DNA of 64,000 nucleotides, taken from Trichoderma breve (lineage: Eukaryota > Ascomycota > Sordariomycetes > Hypocreales > Hypocreaceae). Positions 23,842 through 37,522 of the stretch are shown here, in pieces (positions within the stretch are counted from its first letter, which is position 1; every line of letters begins with the position of its first letter). Both the position numbers and the translations under genes were made by a program. Under the pieces are notes generated by a model. That model was not told the origin of the DNA and did not search any database. It was given only the letters and a program-made list of their open reading frames with translations. Location of the stretch: positions 2,294,001 to 2,358,000 of the forward strand of contig NC_079235.1 in NCBI RefSeq assembly GCF_028502605.1. Direction: 5' to 3'.

Positions 23842-24226
23842 AAGAGGCTGGAACGTTGAGCAAGCATATACCAACCATGGGTGGTGTCAGGATCAAATGA
23901 TCTTGACTAGATCTTCAAATCATCTACGAGGCAGGAGATTGTATGAGTATGTAAAAGTCATATACACGGCGTTAGGGGTCATTGGCAGGAAAACTCCTAA
24001 TTTTTTGTTCAAAAAGAAGCGATGATATCAAAGGGGAAGTCTAAAGGAATCTATTTTTGATCCCTACATTTATTTCTAGCAGCATATATACCTCTGTATC
24101 TATATATTGATTAAGAACCACAAGGTAAATTTTTCAAAACACGCCCAAAAATGCCCAGTCAAAAACGCCGCTCGCCATATTTTCTCCTGTAACGATCTCA
24201 TAGCAGATACCATGCTATTTACATTT
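23842..24226. other. Convergent spacer, ZIM17 and UTP20
   Basis: AT-rich 385-bp tail-to-tail space; no gene seen. Confidence 0.6.
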
Positions 24227-27200
24227 TCACCATGTCTTGTATGCCTGTCTCATCACCTTCTGCTCCTTCGACCTCGTCTTCTTGCGCTCCCTGTTCTTCT
24301 CAAACTTCTTCCTCTTGTCCTTGCTGTACCTCTCAGGCTGCGCTACCGCCTCAATCTTCCTCTTGCTTGATCGCTGCAGTCGGCGCGCCTTGACCTCCTC
24401 ACGAATGGACATGAGCTGCTTGCTGTACTCGGCAGTGCCAAATTTCTTCTGCAGGGAATCCATCATGATCTGTGCTCTTGTCTTGAGACCTTCGTGCTTT
24501 GTCTTGAACACCTCATCCATGCTGAAAGGTGCCGGGATGGATGGGTCGGTGAGATTATGCAGCGGCGTCAGGATGGTCTTAAGCGAAGGCTGGAGTCGCT
24601 CTAAGGCAGAGCGGCGGCAGATCGTCTCCAGCACCTCCATGGCGACGACCTTGGGAATGATGGCAACAGCGTTGGGACGAATCTCCTTGCGCAGAATGTG
24701 TGATAGGCGCCAGAACAAGTACTGCAAATCTTTGGGCTTTGCACTTGGCTCCTCCTTGTCCTCAGCATCCAGCTCATCTGCCTCTGATTCGGCATCCGAG
24801 GAATCGGGTGAGTCTCCAATGGGAAGACGGGGGCCGAGGAATATGAGAACCTGCCCGAGCTCGTTTGCCAAACCCTCATTAACTTCGGTGCCGTTCAGGG
24901 CCCTGAGTGCGAGGCGGACGAGCTCCTCCACATTACCAGTCCGGAGTGTAAGGCCATGAGATCCATCAACATCTTCGCCTGCAGAAGTGCCGGCGCCTCG
25001 CTGAGCAAAGTCCGCGAGATACAAGCTGATCACCTGAATAGCAGCCAACTTAACTGAGGTCTCGCTGTGCCCAAGACAGTGTGGTAGTTTGGCCCACAAT
25101 TCTTCTCTATTGGCAGACAAGGTCTTTTCAGGGAAGCTGGTGGCGAATATGCGCACAACACCAATTGCAGCACCAACAAGCCCTCCATCAACATCACGAA
25201 CATCTTCAGATCCAAGAATTGTCATGACCTTATCGAAGATGAGTTTGAAGTCAGTTTGGTTCTTGACGGCATCCTCATGACACTCGAAGTAATAGCCAAA
25301 GAGCTGTACGGCAAGCTTGACGACCGTAGCATTTCCATCTTTGCTAAGCCACGACCGAAGCAGGTTAAGGAATGAGATTACTCGCTCCTTATCAGCTTTG
25401 CGGAAGATCTCTTTGATCAGGGCTTCAGCCGCGAGGCGACACTTCTCACTGTCATCGTTCGCCAGAACCAGGAAGAGCGGCAAGAAGCATGTTGCCGCAA
25501 TTTCTTGGATGAAGTCGCTGGATGACTTCATGAGCAGCAAGTGTATCACCTCCATGACCGAAATGCGGCCACCTTCGCGATCATACTTGAGGTTGGCGAC
25601 CACGAAGTTGAGTTGCTTTGTCCAACGAGATCTCATCTGAGGGTAGTCCCGGATAAACTGGAAGAAGGCGCCTCGTGCTAGATCTCGTGTGTCCTTGTCA
25701 TCGTTGGTAATCATGACTGTGCCGACTTGATCCAGAGTGTCGTAGACTGTCGCTGTTTCAATGCGGCGGTCGAGCACAGATCGCAGGAAATTGAAAGTGA
25801 TGTGTCGATACAGGGGCTCTGTGAAGTCGTCCTTTAGCTTCCCCAATAGCATATCGATAGCAGCATCTTTGACCTCAATATCTCGTCGATCTCTCAGCAC
25901 GACAGCAAGCATCTTCAAAGCCGCTTGCGCCAAGTCAGTCGTGGTCGAGGTCGACATTGAGATGCACCTCGTGGCCTCCTTGACGGCAATCTTGTAGATA
26001 TTTGCCCCATCAGCAGTTCCAAAGGGAACTTTAACGATGACTGCCAAAAGTCGGAACGCTGAGATCTTGACCTCATCTTCGCCCTCCAGAATGGCATCAC
26101 CAACGATGGGAATGAAACCAGAGATGTTCTCAGGAATTCGTATGCTATCGTACTTCTTCAATATCGATCTCAGCATCTCGAATGCGAAGCGAGTCAACTT
26201 GTATGTATGCTTGCTGGTTTGACCTCGGTCGCTCTTTTTGGCTCCTCTCTGTACTAAATATCTTCGAGTCTTCCAGTCCAGTTTCGGTTCAGCCTCTGGG
26301 TTTCGCGCATTGTAAACTTCCTGGATAACCTCGTAACAGAATACCAGAGTGTCACGGCTTTCGGTGGCTGGATTCTGTAAAAGACCTGCCGTGATACGGG
26401 CCAGCAGGGCGTCAATCTTGCGCACAATCTTCAAATCCACTTTTTGCAGCAAAAGAGCTTGTAGCGGCCGCACAAGCTCAATGAGGCGACTTATGGATGC
26501 GTTCTTGGCGATTAGTTCCATCGAGTCTTGACTCTTGCTGCTCTTTACTTCCTTCATTTGACTAACATAGCCCTCAGCATCCTTCTCTTGGCCAACAACA
26601 CCAAATATGTCATCCATGATGACAGTGACGATCGATGACAGGCAAGGGTTAAGGTCACCGGGTGCGAAGTGAGGCACGGTAGCAACCAGGATGGAGTGTA
26701 CAGTGTATGAGAGGACGTGCAATTGATAGCCTTTAGTGAGTGCTCCTCGAAGCTCTTTCAGAATAAACCCGAAAAAGGAAGGGCCCAAAAGAACAGCAAT
26801 TTTGACGAGAGTATCTCGAGTCATCTCCCTTGCCTCCCATGCTTTGCTGCGCAAGATGTGACAAATGTCGGTCAAAACACCAGCGAGCTTCTGATCCATT
26901 TGCGGGCCAGGCAACAGTTTCAAGAGCTTGACGACGGTGATACCAACGGGAACACGGTAGCTGACCTCGGACTCATCTTTCTGATGCAAATGTTTGGTAA
27001 GTGGTGGTAGGAAGTAATCCGTGATCTGGGTGGCCAATTCAGCGGGCTTCGGAGCCATGAGACGTAGCCGTCGTACTGCAGAAGATGAGCTTTCTTCTTG
27101 GTCTACCTCCATTGTTTCGGCATCCGGGCTTTCAGGCAACGAGAGCAACAGAGCGTCAGTAAATTTACCCAAAAGACGGATGGTATGCTTCTGCTGCTCT

Positions 27201-30200
27201 TGTCTCGATTCGATGTAACCAATGTACCGATGGAAAGTTGTACGGAAGTGGTTCCAGTTCAAGGACATGGCAAGGTTGCTGATTGTGCTTGCCGCTTGCG
27301 CACCAAGTCCATGATCATCGCCGCCATCAGCTCTTCCAAAGATGAAATGCTCCAGTAAGGGGATGAAGAATTGTGTCAGATTCTGGCTGCCCATTTCTTT
27401 GCTTGCATTTGCAGCTTCCAATGTTCGCAGGGCATCCATTTGTTTCGAAGTTGCTGGACTTAGGATGTCAAAGAAGAACGAGGGTTCCGTAGAGTCTTCT
27501 TGACGCTCATTCAGGAGACCGCCCAAGTCAGCCACGGGGGCCCATTCAGGCATTGTGGTAAGAATGAACCCTAGCACGCGTAGATACTCTCGCCGAACAG
27601 TTTCTGACTCTTCTCGAGCACCACCGTAAATTGAAGGCATGAGGATCTGCTTGAGATATTCGTCAAAGACGGCTTTCGTTTCTTGTGATTGACAATCCGA
27701 CGCTTCTTGCACCAGACGTCGAATGCCATCAGCAGCATTGGATGAGAGCACACCGAATTCCTCATCCATGCGAATAAAGAAAATCAGGTTGTGGAGAACA
27801 GGAAGCCACTGTCTAGGAGACCATGGCTCATCGTGACTGCTCGAGATGGAGCTGAATGCGGCAAGGCGTCTGTCATAGTCTGGCTCGTCAATGCGGCCCT
27901 CCTTGAACAAGTTCAACTCGTTGCAAAGGTTGGCGACGTTGGCAACTTCGGTGTCTTGTTTCGAGATGGCCAAAAGAACCCGACACAGAGAAGAGCGGTT
28001 TTCTCGATCCTTGAAGTAGCTGAAAAGGGATGAAACTGTCTTGTAAACCTCCTGAAGCAGTGCCTCATCCTGCGCTGCGTCAGGTAGCGAGGCAAAGTTC
28101 TCAATCACCAGGAGAATCCGGCCCTTGAGCTTAGGATTGACTCGACGTGCGGGTTGCTGCAACAAGAAGCTCGAAATTCGAATAACTGCTTGAACGTTTT
28201 CCAAAGTTTGAAAGACTGGAGCTAGAGACAGAATGGTTTCGATACCAGTTTCTAAAAGAGCATTGCTAATATCGCCAATTCTCAAAACAGTAGTGATATT
28301 GTCCAATATCGCAGTTGAATTCGGGTCAAGAAGCTCAGCTTTTATAACCTCATTGAATTCAGACTCACTAGCAGGAGCCAAGGCCAGCCTTACCAAGCTG
28401 CGAAGCATTTCAAGAACATATATCTTGACTGATTCTTTCGACTTTTCGAATGCAATGCAAGAAATAATCTTTGGCAAGGCACCGTCCGGTAGCGCATTGC
28501 CGTGAGGAGCAAGGAAGAGCGCCGCCTTGGGCAGATTGGACCATGTCGACAACAATTGCAGCATGCCAGATACTCCTTGTGCGGTCTCGGCTGGCAGATT
28601 TTCGTGCCTGGGCGCCACCAATTCTTCAATGATGATATCCTGATAAGGCTCCCATTGGAAATCCTGGGCATTCTGGAACAGAGCAATCAAACACTTGATA
28701 CCCGTTGACCTCGTGGACTTGAGCAGTGAATGCGTGCTGGCCTTTTCCTCTTCTTCGGGAGCATCAGGGTCCACTTCTGTATCTACACAACCCAGTCGTC
28801 TGCAAGAGAAGATGAGGCAGTACAAGATCGTGTTGACGAGTGTTTCCATGTAAGGGGACACGTTAGTGCCCAACTCCGAAATGAGAGACAGGGCCATGTT
28901 CAGGAAACCAAATTGTTTACGAATCGAAATAATTTCCTCGTCAAAGAGCTTCTTCCGATTGACTGTAGGACCAACCACTCGCACATCTTTGAGTTTTCCT
29001 ACGGCAATGTCAAGAAAGCCACCGAGATCCTCAATGGATAGATTTCGGATAATGGCAAGTCGAGTCGTTTGCTGGCCGTGACGACCGCCAACTCCTCCCT
29101 TTCTTGAAATTGCACGACCGTAAAGGAGATGAAGGAGAACAGGCATCAAATCGGCTCGATGCTCAGATTTGATGACGCTATCTCCTTGGAGGAAGACAGT
29201 TATTTCGTTCTTGAAGCGAGCTTCATCAAGAAGGTACTCCAGATTCTCCTGATAAGCCTTCACGCCGTCTTGCTTCCATGCTAGAAGAGCTTTCAGCGCA
29301 AGCTTTTGAACGTCCAAATCACCATTTCCTAGCAGCTGTAACATGATGTCGTAAACTTGCTCATGTTGGAACAAGACTCTTGGATTGATGAATTGTGCAA
29401 AGACGCCAACAAGCCCCTTTCTGTCAGCTAATGACCAGAAGACTGCTTGTAATTGGGCGTCCTCTTCGGCATGAGCATCTTCCTCCTCGCGAGCCCAAGC
29501 AAACAGATGGGGTACCAGCTGACGGGACCTTCTCTCCGCGATAGAAGGCAGAGCTTTGAATACTTTCAGGGCCTGAGCCTTGGCGTTTGTAGAGAAAGGC
29601 TCAACCAGTCGCTGGCTGTCATCAAATGTGCGCAACATCACATTCTTCGAATCGCCTGATGTTTCTTGAACGCTCTTTCCGGACGCTTGAAGAGCGTTCA
29701 ATGTAGTGCATTCGAAATCGGAATAGAAAGCGCGAGAGGAGCCAGTTTCGGATTGTGGTGGTGTCCACCGCGGTGACGATACATCCAGCCATCGGAATGC
29801 GGTGAGAGAAATAGCATCCTCGCCTTGTTTATTCTCAGCAACCTGCTTCATCGCTTCTATTGAGTCGTCCCATACTGGAGACAGATTGACTGTCAGCATG
29901 CCAAACATGAAGTTTGGTATACCTTGTTTCAGCCAAGTCGTATCTGTCAAGGAGCCGTATTCTTGCCCGAGCTTACGCAGATACATGGCAATTGATCTAG
30001 TGTGCTCTAGGTTCAATGGAGATTGCTCAATCTGAAGCATGATTTCAACACATTGGGATTGCTCAGGCGTGTTGCTCATCTTGTTGAGCAATTCCAAAGA
30101 CGCCAACCGAATGTCATGAGATGGAGAACTCAAATTTTCGACCAAAGACTGGATCACAGGGTCATCCTCAGAGACTGAAGTATCACCACCAGATGACGCT

Positions 30201-32191
30201 TCGTGTTTATCGACCTCGTGCCCATGTGGGAAGGTTTGTTCGTAGGCAAGATAGGTCCGGAGGAAGCCCACAGATCGTGCAAATCGCGGTACCGCTGCGC
30301 GAAGCAGAGGCGCAAGTTGGGGATCAGTGGAGCCTGCAGTCTTGCTCATCCCCAAATAGGCATGAAATCCTTGGCTGACAATGAAATTGACTTCATCAGA
30401 CGCGAGTGTGGACGAGGGTCGAAGAGCAAGCTTGAGTTTGCGTAGCAGAAGCTCTGCAATGCGTGCGTTGGTTGAAGGATGGACGGCTGTCAACTCCAGG
30501 ATTCGGAGAAGAGCAGCATATTTAGGTAGACATCTGTCTCTCCAGACTTGGGGGTCTTTGTTGTACGGTCCTCTTTCAGGGAAAGGTGAAATCTCTAAGT
30601 TCTCAAACTTAGACACAATCTGGTCCTGCCATGCCTGGGGGAGTTTGCAGCAATCCTTCTCGCCAGCAGACGGGAACCCTCGGTTCTCGATGATCTGCGG
30701 CAACAAGACACACAACATATCTTCATTTTGTCCCTGAGACCAATGGGTTGCGATAAATCTAGAAAAAGTCAGTACACGCCTGGTATCGTAGAGAAAAGCC
30801 CATCCAACTTACTTCTGAAAATCACTACGGAACAAGCTTCCAAATCGACGTGGATCAAGCTCGCTAAAATACGAACAAAAGGGAATAAATAATCTCATAA
30901 ACGGCTCTCTCGTCAATGATTGGAGAAGACGGGAGATGTGAGGGATGAGCGAGTCCATAGGCGCGTGATGACAGGTGATTGCCACATTAACGACGACTAA
31001 TGCCCATAAAAGCTCGTTTTGCTCAACGGTTTCGTCAATCGGCCGTGTCGCTGTTGAAAGGAAAGCAGTAAGCTGTTGGACTAGGCGTGTCCAGTCGGTA
31101 ATTCGACCGCCTTTTCGGACACCTGCGAGAACACCAAGAACTCTGATGTATGGTACCATCCACCACTGAGAATCATCACCATGAGCCTCTTTCAGCTTGG
31201 CATCAAAGCTATCGAAAATTGCCTCTTCGAATTCTCTCAAGGTTTGTACTTCGGTATGATGTATCACGCTGGTTAGGACGCCACAGACCAAGTCGGTCCA
31301 TGTTGTAGTCTCAGCCAACGTACACTCCTCCTTCGGAATCGCGTTCATAAGCTCAATGAATATGGCAGATCCCGTCGAATGTATGGTTCGATCTGTTCCC
31401 TTGATCGCCTCAGCAAACATGGTCATGATGCCATCTTTATACAGCATGAACTGTCGATCGTCCACCAGTTTGCATATATCGTCCCGCACGTAGTCCACGA
31501 ATGACACGAGGGCTGTCTCGCGGAGTGATGGAGCCGCAGCTTTCCTAACAAGAAAGCTCATAGCCTCAGCGCCGAATCGCGCAATGAACGGAGGATGCTT
31601 GGACTTTCCAAGGAGTGGTGCCATTACGGCGTAGGTTGGTCGAAGATCCGGGACTATAAGTTTGGACAAGTACTTGAACAAAAACGCAAGAGCACCAAAG
31701 GTCCACTCAATGACTTCGACGGGCTGAGTCCTTCCTGCGATTGCGAGAATGAGGTCCAGACTCTGTGAGAAGTATTTTTCAAATCGAATTCCCAGGTCGT
31801 GGGCAAAAGCTGTCAGGAGATCGAGCAGCGGTTCCAGTCCTTCCTTGTCCTGTGTCGAGATGTATTTGGCAAACGAAGCCATTATTCGTTCTTCAAAGTG
31901 CAAAATCTGCGGTAAGCTGTCGCACAAGGGGAGCACTTCCCTCTTGAAAGAGGAAAAGGGCTGTGAAATGTTGAGTTCGCTCCATTTTTGCAGTCCATTC
32001 TGGAGATAGGACGTTGTCGATGACAAGTCTTCCGTTTCGAGGTCATGTCGTCGAACTTTGCGCAGCGGCTGGAGCGAGTTGAACTTTGCGATCTTGGTCG
32101 AAAACGACTCCCATCTGTGGTTTTTCTGATGGGGCGTCGAGTGCTTATTCTTCCGCGCCTTCTCGATGCGTCCGGAAGATCGGGCTGGCAT
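24227..32191 (-). CDS. UTP20: U3 snoRNP / SSU processome HEAT-repeat protein Utp20
   Basis: Two exons, 32191-30813 and 30758-24227, joined by one short intron (GTAAGT donor, TTCTAG acceptor), giving 2636 residues, close to the family's usual 2500-2800. The N terminus (HRWESFSTKIAKFNSL, then SFSSFKREVLPL-like text) matches the conserved start of Utp20. The body is a long alpha-solenoid of HEAT-type helical repeats with the DRIM domain in the middle. The last ~60 residues are strongly basic (KRKKFEKNRERKKTRSKEQK) and should give nucleolar targeting and RNA contact. Utp20 works in the small-subunit processome on 18S rRNA maturation. The gene diverges from a splicing factor gene 380 bp away. No internal stop or frameshift is seen across 6.5 kb of the second exon. 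Confidence 0.95.
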
Positions 32192-32571
32192 CTTGGCAGC
32201 GGTGCTGATGAAACTGTAAGAAAGGTTTTCGGCCGCGATATTGAAGCGTCCAAAGTCTGGAGCTGTTCCTCCCCACTAACAAACTTCCCAAATTTTTTTG
32301 GTCGGCAGATTCCCGGCCAAACCGATAAGAACTAGCGCTGCTCCACTTAGAGCATAATTGGCCAATTATGTGCGAGGCGCAATTCCTTATCGCAGCACCG
32401 AGCTTTTGACGTCGCGTGCGTGTTCGCGCATCTCACTTGCACTGAGCTGCATCTTACATACATTATTTAAGGCCTTCTTGATAGTCCGACAACTCAACTC
32501 TGTTTCTCTCTCCACAAAACACACACACAGCACACCGAGTCTGCACTAAGATCTCCGCTAGGCCAGACGAA
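32192..32571. promoter_or_regulatory. 380-bp divergent promoter, UTP20 and CWF19-type gene
   Basis: Only 380 bp separates two start codons on opposite strands, so the promoter is shared or back to back. It contains the inverted pair AATTGGCCAATT near 32356 with ATTGG/CCAAT on both strands, a good CCAAT-box candidate, and a CA-rich strip before the plus-strand start. Confidence 0.6.
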
Positions 32572-34258
32572 ATGGCTGCACCCAAGATGTATGTTGCTAA
32601 GTATCCTTCAAAGCATTGGCTGTAGCTCATGATCTTAACCGTTTGCTAGCATCGTCCTGGGTAGCCTGAATGGCCAACTTGAATCGGCAGTCAAGAAGTT
32701 GGCGACACTTCATGCCAAGAACCAATTCTCTCTTGCGATCCTTACAGGAGACGTATTCCCCACCGATGCCGACGACGAGACGATATCCGCCCTGTTAGGG
32801 GGATCTATCGAGTTTCCATTGCCCACCTACTTCACAGTCGGCATGCATCCTCTACCACCTCGAATCGCTGCCAAGGTGGAAGCCGATGAAGAAATATGCC
32901 CCAATCTTCACTATCTGGGAAAACGCAGTGTAACAAAGACATCGGAAGGCATCAGAATCGTAACACTAGGCGGCATCCTCGACACAAACCTAGTAGCGGG
33001 CCAATCCCAGGAACAGCATTTGCCCTTTCACACAGCGGGAGACGCAAAGGCTTTACGTGGTGCCAATAGCACCGACATCTTGCTGACCTCCATGTGGCCG
33101 GCGAAAGTCTGGACTGGTTCCAAAGTGGTGCTTGAGCCTTCCCATCAGGCTGCCGTGAGCAGCTCGGACGAAATTGCGGGTCTATGCGCGGCCCTGAAGC
33201 CTCGATACCATATCTCAGCCTCCCCAGAAGCATTCTTTTACGAACGAGAACCTTTTATTCAACAGTCCGACAAAGATCCTAATACCATTGTCGCTACACG
33301 CTTCATCTCCATGGCCCCCTATGGAAACGAGAAGAAATCAAAGGCCATGTATGCCTTCACACTTAATCCAGCGGACACGGCCGTGCCTCCTGGTGCCACA
33401 GCCTCGCCATTCGCCAAAACCACCACCAAGCGCGGAAGACAGGACGAAGGGTACAGCCGCTTTGGTCATCACGACGATGGCCGCCACGGCCGACACAAGC
33501 GTCGCCGTGCCTCGCCGCCGCCGGGCCCCGACAGATGCTACTTTTGCTTGTCAAATCCCAATATTTCTGCACACATGTGCTGCAGCATTGGCGACGAAGC
33601 ATATATCACAACCGCAAAAGGGCCCTTGCCCACATCCTCAACATTTGCAGAACAGGGGCTAAATTTCCCTGGCCACTTCATCATCATACCTTTGCCACAT
33701 TCTCCCACCATTGCGAGCATGGGCAGTACCGCAGACCCTACCAGCGAGGCAGTGAAGGCATATAAAGAAATGGAGCGATTCAAGGAATCTATACAGGCAA
33801 TGATTGCTTCCAAAAGCTCGCATAAGCTCGGTGTCGTCACATGGGAGATTAGCCGCGACCGTAACGTCCACCTAATCTGGCAACTCGTCGCCGTGTCGGC
33901 CGACATCATCCAAAAGGGTCTCGCAGAGGCAGCCTTCCGTGTAGAAGCAGAAAACCTGAAATACCCCGGCTTCTCCACCAAGGACCTCCCCCTCGAGGAG
34001 CTGGCCTCGTCGGGCGACTTCTTCCGCGTCTGGCTGTGGGCAGATAACGGACAGGACAAGATTAAGGGAAAGTCCCTCGTCATGCCCCTCGCCTCCGACG
34101 CGCGCTTCGATCTACAGTTTGGACGCAGAGTCCTGGCCAAGCTCATGGACCTGGAGAACAGGGTCAGCTGGCAGAACTGCGAGCAGTCGGTGGAGGAGGA
34201 GACAAAGGACGTCGAAGCTTTCCGGGAGGCGTTTAAAGAGTGGGATTTTACTCTGTGA
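32572..34258 (+). CDS. DRN1: CwfJ/CWF19-like splicing factor (Drn1/CWF19L1 type)
   Basis: Two exons, 32572-32588 (17 nt) and 32650-34258, coding for 541 residues. The N-terminal half has a debranching-enzyme-like metallophosphatase fold without obvious metal residues (IIVLGSLNGQ; LAILTGDVF; IVTLGGI). A basic linker with an RRRASPPPGP stretch leads into the CwfJ C-terminal region 1, HIT-like, with CYFCLSNP and GHFIIIPLPHSPT, and then region 2 (FDLQFGRRVLAKL). Members bind the spliceosome after splicing and help lariat debranching by Dbr1. The first coding exon is very short; the GTATGT donor and CTAG acceptor are clear. It shares a promoter with UTP20, another RNA-processing gene. The DRN1 name follows the N-terminal layout; Cwf19 paralogues share region 1 and 2. 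Confidence 0.9.
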
Positions 34259-35606
34259 ATGACGAACAAGAAGAGAAGAAAAATGGCGTTGTTTTGCTTT
34301 CGCATAGTTCTTCGGCGTTTTGGGCTACAAGATCAGCATGATCTGCTACTTACAAGATATCTGCCATTTGGAGGGTGGATGACTTAATTCAAAGGCATGA
34401 AATGTAGGCGATGTTAATAGAAAGCATGCCTTAACTTTTTACACCCAGTTCCAAAATTGCAAATATTGATTGTTGTATTCTTACACTTGTACGTACCTAA
34501 GCCGTAATGTGAACGACTTAACTTTCAGCTTTGCCTTGTGTTTTCAACCTCTTTTGGAGCTTGTAGTGTAGAAGTATCAAGCATCGATAGACTGCTCCCT
34601 GTTACCAGTAGACATACGTGGTTGCTCAGAGGAGAGGCTCTGTCATCCCACATAGCAGAGGAATAAATCCAGTGCTATCTATTAGCATTGCGCAAAAGGC
34701 TCACAGCATAAACTAGCAGAAACATTCAAATCTATCCGCATAGCTCTAGAGAACACGCCACCATTATTTAAAATGCGTATATAAGCTAGCTGAGGCATCT
34801 ATGTTCCTTCATAGCACAATGTACAGCCAAAACTTCCGAGACCAACATCTCTCACTGTCTAGCTACTAAGTTTTACAACATAAAAACAACAAGCGTCTTC
34901 CGCGCTGCCGCGCTCTATGGCTCATTACAATGAGCAGAGGGAATTGTTAACCCTCTTGTAGTGAAAGTATGAACAGGAAAAGCCAAATAAAAACAGAGCA
35001 TTCATCCTTGGGGGTATAAACGCGAAATGTGCGCGCGGAGGGTATCCATCTCTGACAAAAGGAAACAGAAAAGGCAGGAAAATAGCACGAGCAAGTATCC
35101 TGCCATAGCCATGCTCGGCACTCGATGTGGTTCCTCCATCGGCAGAGATCGTGAAATCGAGGGCGGTAACTCTGCAAGTGTGGTAAGAGCAAACCCCTTG
35201 CGACCATCGAGATGTCCCGAAATCCACATGTAAGGCTTCCAAGATCCTGTCTGCCAGTACGATTATCTGACAAAACATTATCTTTAAAATGGGGGGGACG
35301 TAAAATAAAAAGAGACTGCTAGCCATAAACAGCCAAACAAGAATAATAAAAATAAGCAATACCGCCTGAGGCTTCAGGAAAGCTCACGGTATGGTTCCAA
35401 TCATGGACTCCTCGTTAATTTCAGCATTCAAGTTTGATTCATCAGCAGAAGCAAACGTTAACTTTTCGTCGTGAAAACATCAAATCCCCAGTGGAACAAT
35501 CAACCAGCTGTTGGAAGGCAAGCGAGGGAATACAGGCCGCAGGCTGCAGGCTTAAGCTGTGCACAAATCGTCGGGCTGAGGCCAATGGACGTTGTTATGA
35601 TATAGC
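34259..35606. other. Convergent 3' region, DRN1-type gene and CDC25
   Basis: About 1.35 kb between two stop codons. AT-rich, with TATA-like words near 34785 and an open frame at 34925-35359 (minus) that lacks any domain and starts in hydrophobic low-information sequence. I read it as 3' UTR. Confidence 0.6.
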
Positions 35607-37522
35607 CTAGTAGGATGCCATGCGGCGAGCCGGTGTTCGATCGCCGATTGTGGGAGAATCAAACGCAGAAACAGCGGGAGAGGAAAGAGCGGGAGGAGAT
35701 GCGTTAACATTCCGGGATTGAGGGCGGGGAGGGCCGGTAGGAGAGTCGTGAAGACTTGTGCTCCGCTGACCAAATGCAAAAGTCTGCGCACGGCCAAAGG
35801 GCTTCCGAGACTTCAAACGGCCCATTTCCCTTTCGCAGGTGCGCTGATGCTTCTCATCTGACATCTCGACATACTCTGGGGGAAAGCATCTTGCTCGGTG
35901 CTCAGCAAAGAAGCCGCTGTAGCCACCATCCAGGATATAAATCTCCGGATAGGTCAAGCGGGGGTAATGCTCAGCGTTGATGGTCCGGTCTTGAGAGCGA
36001 ATATGACGCGCCATGAGAGGGGCTCTGTGAGCCGAATATTCACAGTGGAAGATGAGTAAACTGAGGCCCTCCATTGGGGTCTGAAAGAGCTGGTCGGCCA
36101 ACAGTTCTTTGTTGTTGTGGTTGACAGCGCTATCGATATGGCCACCTTCATACTCATACTCAAATCGACAGTCAATGACCATTCGCTGAGCAAACTTATC
36201 ACTATACTTGCCATCCAAGATGGCCAGCATCGTCTCTCTTGTGATTCGAGGAATTGTATCTGTAGGATCGTCGGGGAGGAAGTGAGGGATGATGGGCTCG
36301 TGTGCCTCTTCGATTTCAGTCACGGAGGCCTTGAGTATCGGGGCGGCGGCAAGTTCTTTCTCGGGCTTCGGCTTCATAACATCCGCGGGGCTCTCGAACA
36401 TACTCAAAGAACGACGAAATTGTTTTCGTGTTCTCAGGAAAGGATTTGACTGTCTTCTAGAATGAAGATTGCCTGGCGAGCCGTGGCGATTGATGCTTGC
36501 GATACTCGCGAGTTGAGATCTTGAACGAAGACCTATAGGGATAGCTGGGCAAGGGCTGTTGGATGATGTAGGCGTGTTACGGTCCTGTTCGGGGGAATCT
36601 GACTCAAAACACTCGTCAAGCGATAGGGTTGAGGTGGTAGCTCCAAACTGCAATGATGAAGGTTGGGAGCCAGAGACAATGCCGGCAATGCTCTTCGCTC
36701 GGCCAGAGAGTGTCCGCCGTGGGGTTGCCATCCTACGGCTAACCACGCCGTCAGCGTGTCCTCGAATGCGTTTGACGAGTGAATTGACCGACTCGGCAAC
36801 AATGGGTTTCGCTGGCTCTAATGATGCGTGGCGAGAGCGCGATCTCAATAGGTCCAGAGATGACTGGCGGGAAATGGGGACTGGAGAGTCTATCATGACT
36901 GCATCCTTGGCTAGACAAGAGATTGGAGTGGGTGAGGCAAGACAAGAGATTGAAGCGGGTGAGGTAAGACAAGAAATTGGAGTGGGTGATGCAATCTCCA
37001 CTACCTCGCTGAAGGTCACCTTGAGTGGCAGAGGAGACGACTCCAGGATCTCGGTACGCTGACTAGGCGAAGAAGGTGGTAGAGGAGGAGTTGTCACGAA
37101 GTCTGCAATGTGTCAGTCAAACCAAAACCGCGTCCCGGCTGAAGTCGCAAGACTCCGTCTTACCTCTGCTGCTAACGCTGCCCACGACATTTGCTGTGAA
37201 AAGTGCACGTCGAGGCGTTGTAAACTTGGGACTACGTGTTTTGTTAGCATCATGACTTACACACGGGGCAGGACGGCACGAACCTCGCCTCGTTATCAAG
37301 CCGGAAGTTCTGGGAAAGATCAGCTGCCAGGCTCCCACCAGGAGAAGATCCTCGGACTTTGCCGTCGAGGTATTCCCCTGTGCCCTTGTGCAGCTGTTCC
37401 CGAAGACTGAGAGATCCAGAAGCTGAGTTGCCGGCGTAATGGGAGCGGAAGATGTCTCTGCCTCCCCATGTAGGAGCAGGGACTGGGCGGTGGATTGCCG
37501 CCAGAGGAGACGATGCTGTCAT
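35607..37522 (-). CDS. CDC25: M-phase inducer phosphatase Cdc25/NimT
   Basis: Three exons, 37522-37284, 37231-37164 and 37102-35607, coding for 600 residues. The C-terminal rhodanese-type catalytic domain (about 390-540) has the acidic lead RFEYEYEGGHI and the active loop HCEYSAHRAP, with catalytic Cys456 and Arg462 in the CX5R arrangement, then MARHIRSQDR and the PEIYILDGGY block typical of Cdc25. It removes inhibitory phosphates from Cdk1 to start mitosis. The long N terminus is Ser/Thr/Pro-rich with many SP/TP sites, expected for phospho-control. It also holds three near-copies of an 11-residue SP(T/A)(P/S)ISCL unit near residues 140-170. First donor is GTTCGT, less common but needed to keep frame. 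Confidence 0.93.
36905..36995 (-). repeat. Three coding near-copies within CDC25
   Basis: The N-terminal segment repeats a ~27-30-nt unit coding for ISCLTSPASISCLASPTPISCLA-like text, broken here as ISCLTSP, ISCLASP and ISCLAKD. The units differ at few positions, so the duplication looks recent. Confidence 0.75.

Noticed and set aside
34925..35359. 144-codon minus-strand frame past CDC25
   Set aside because: Hydrophobic start from AT-rich 3' UTR, no family, other frames open too.
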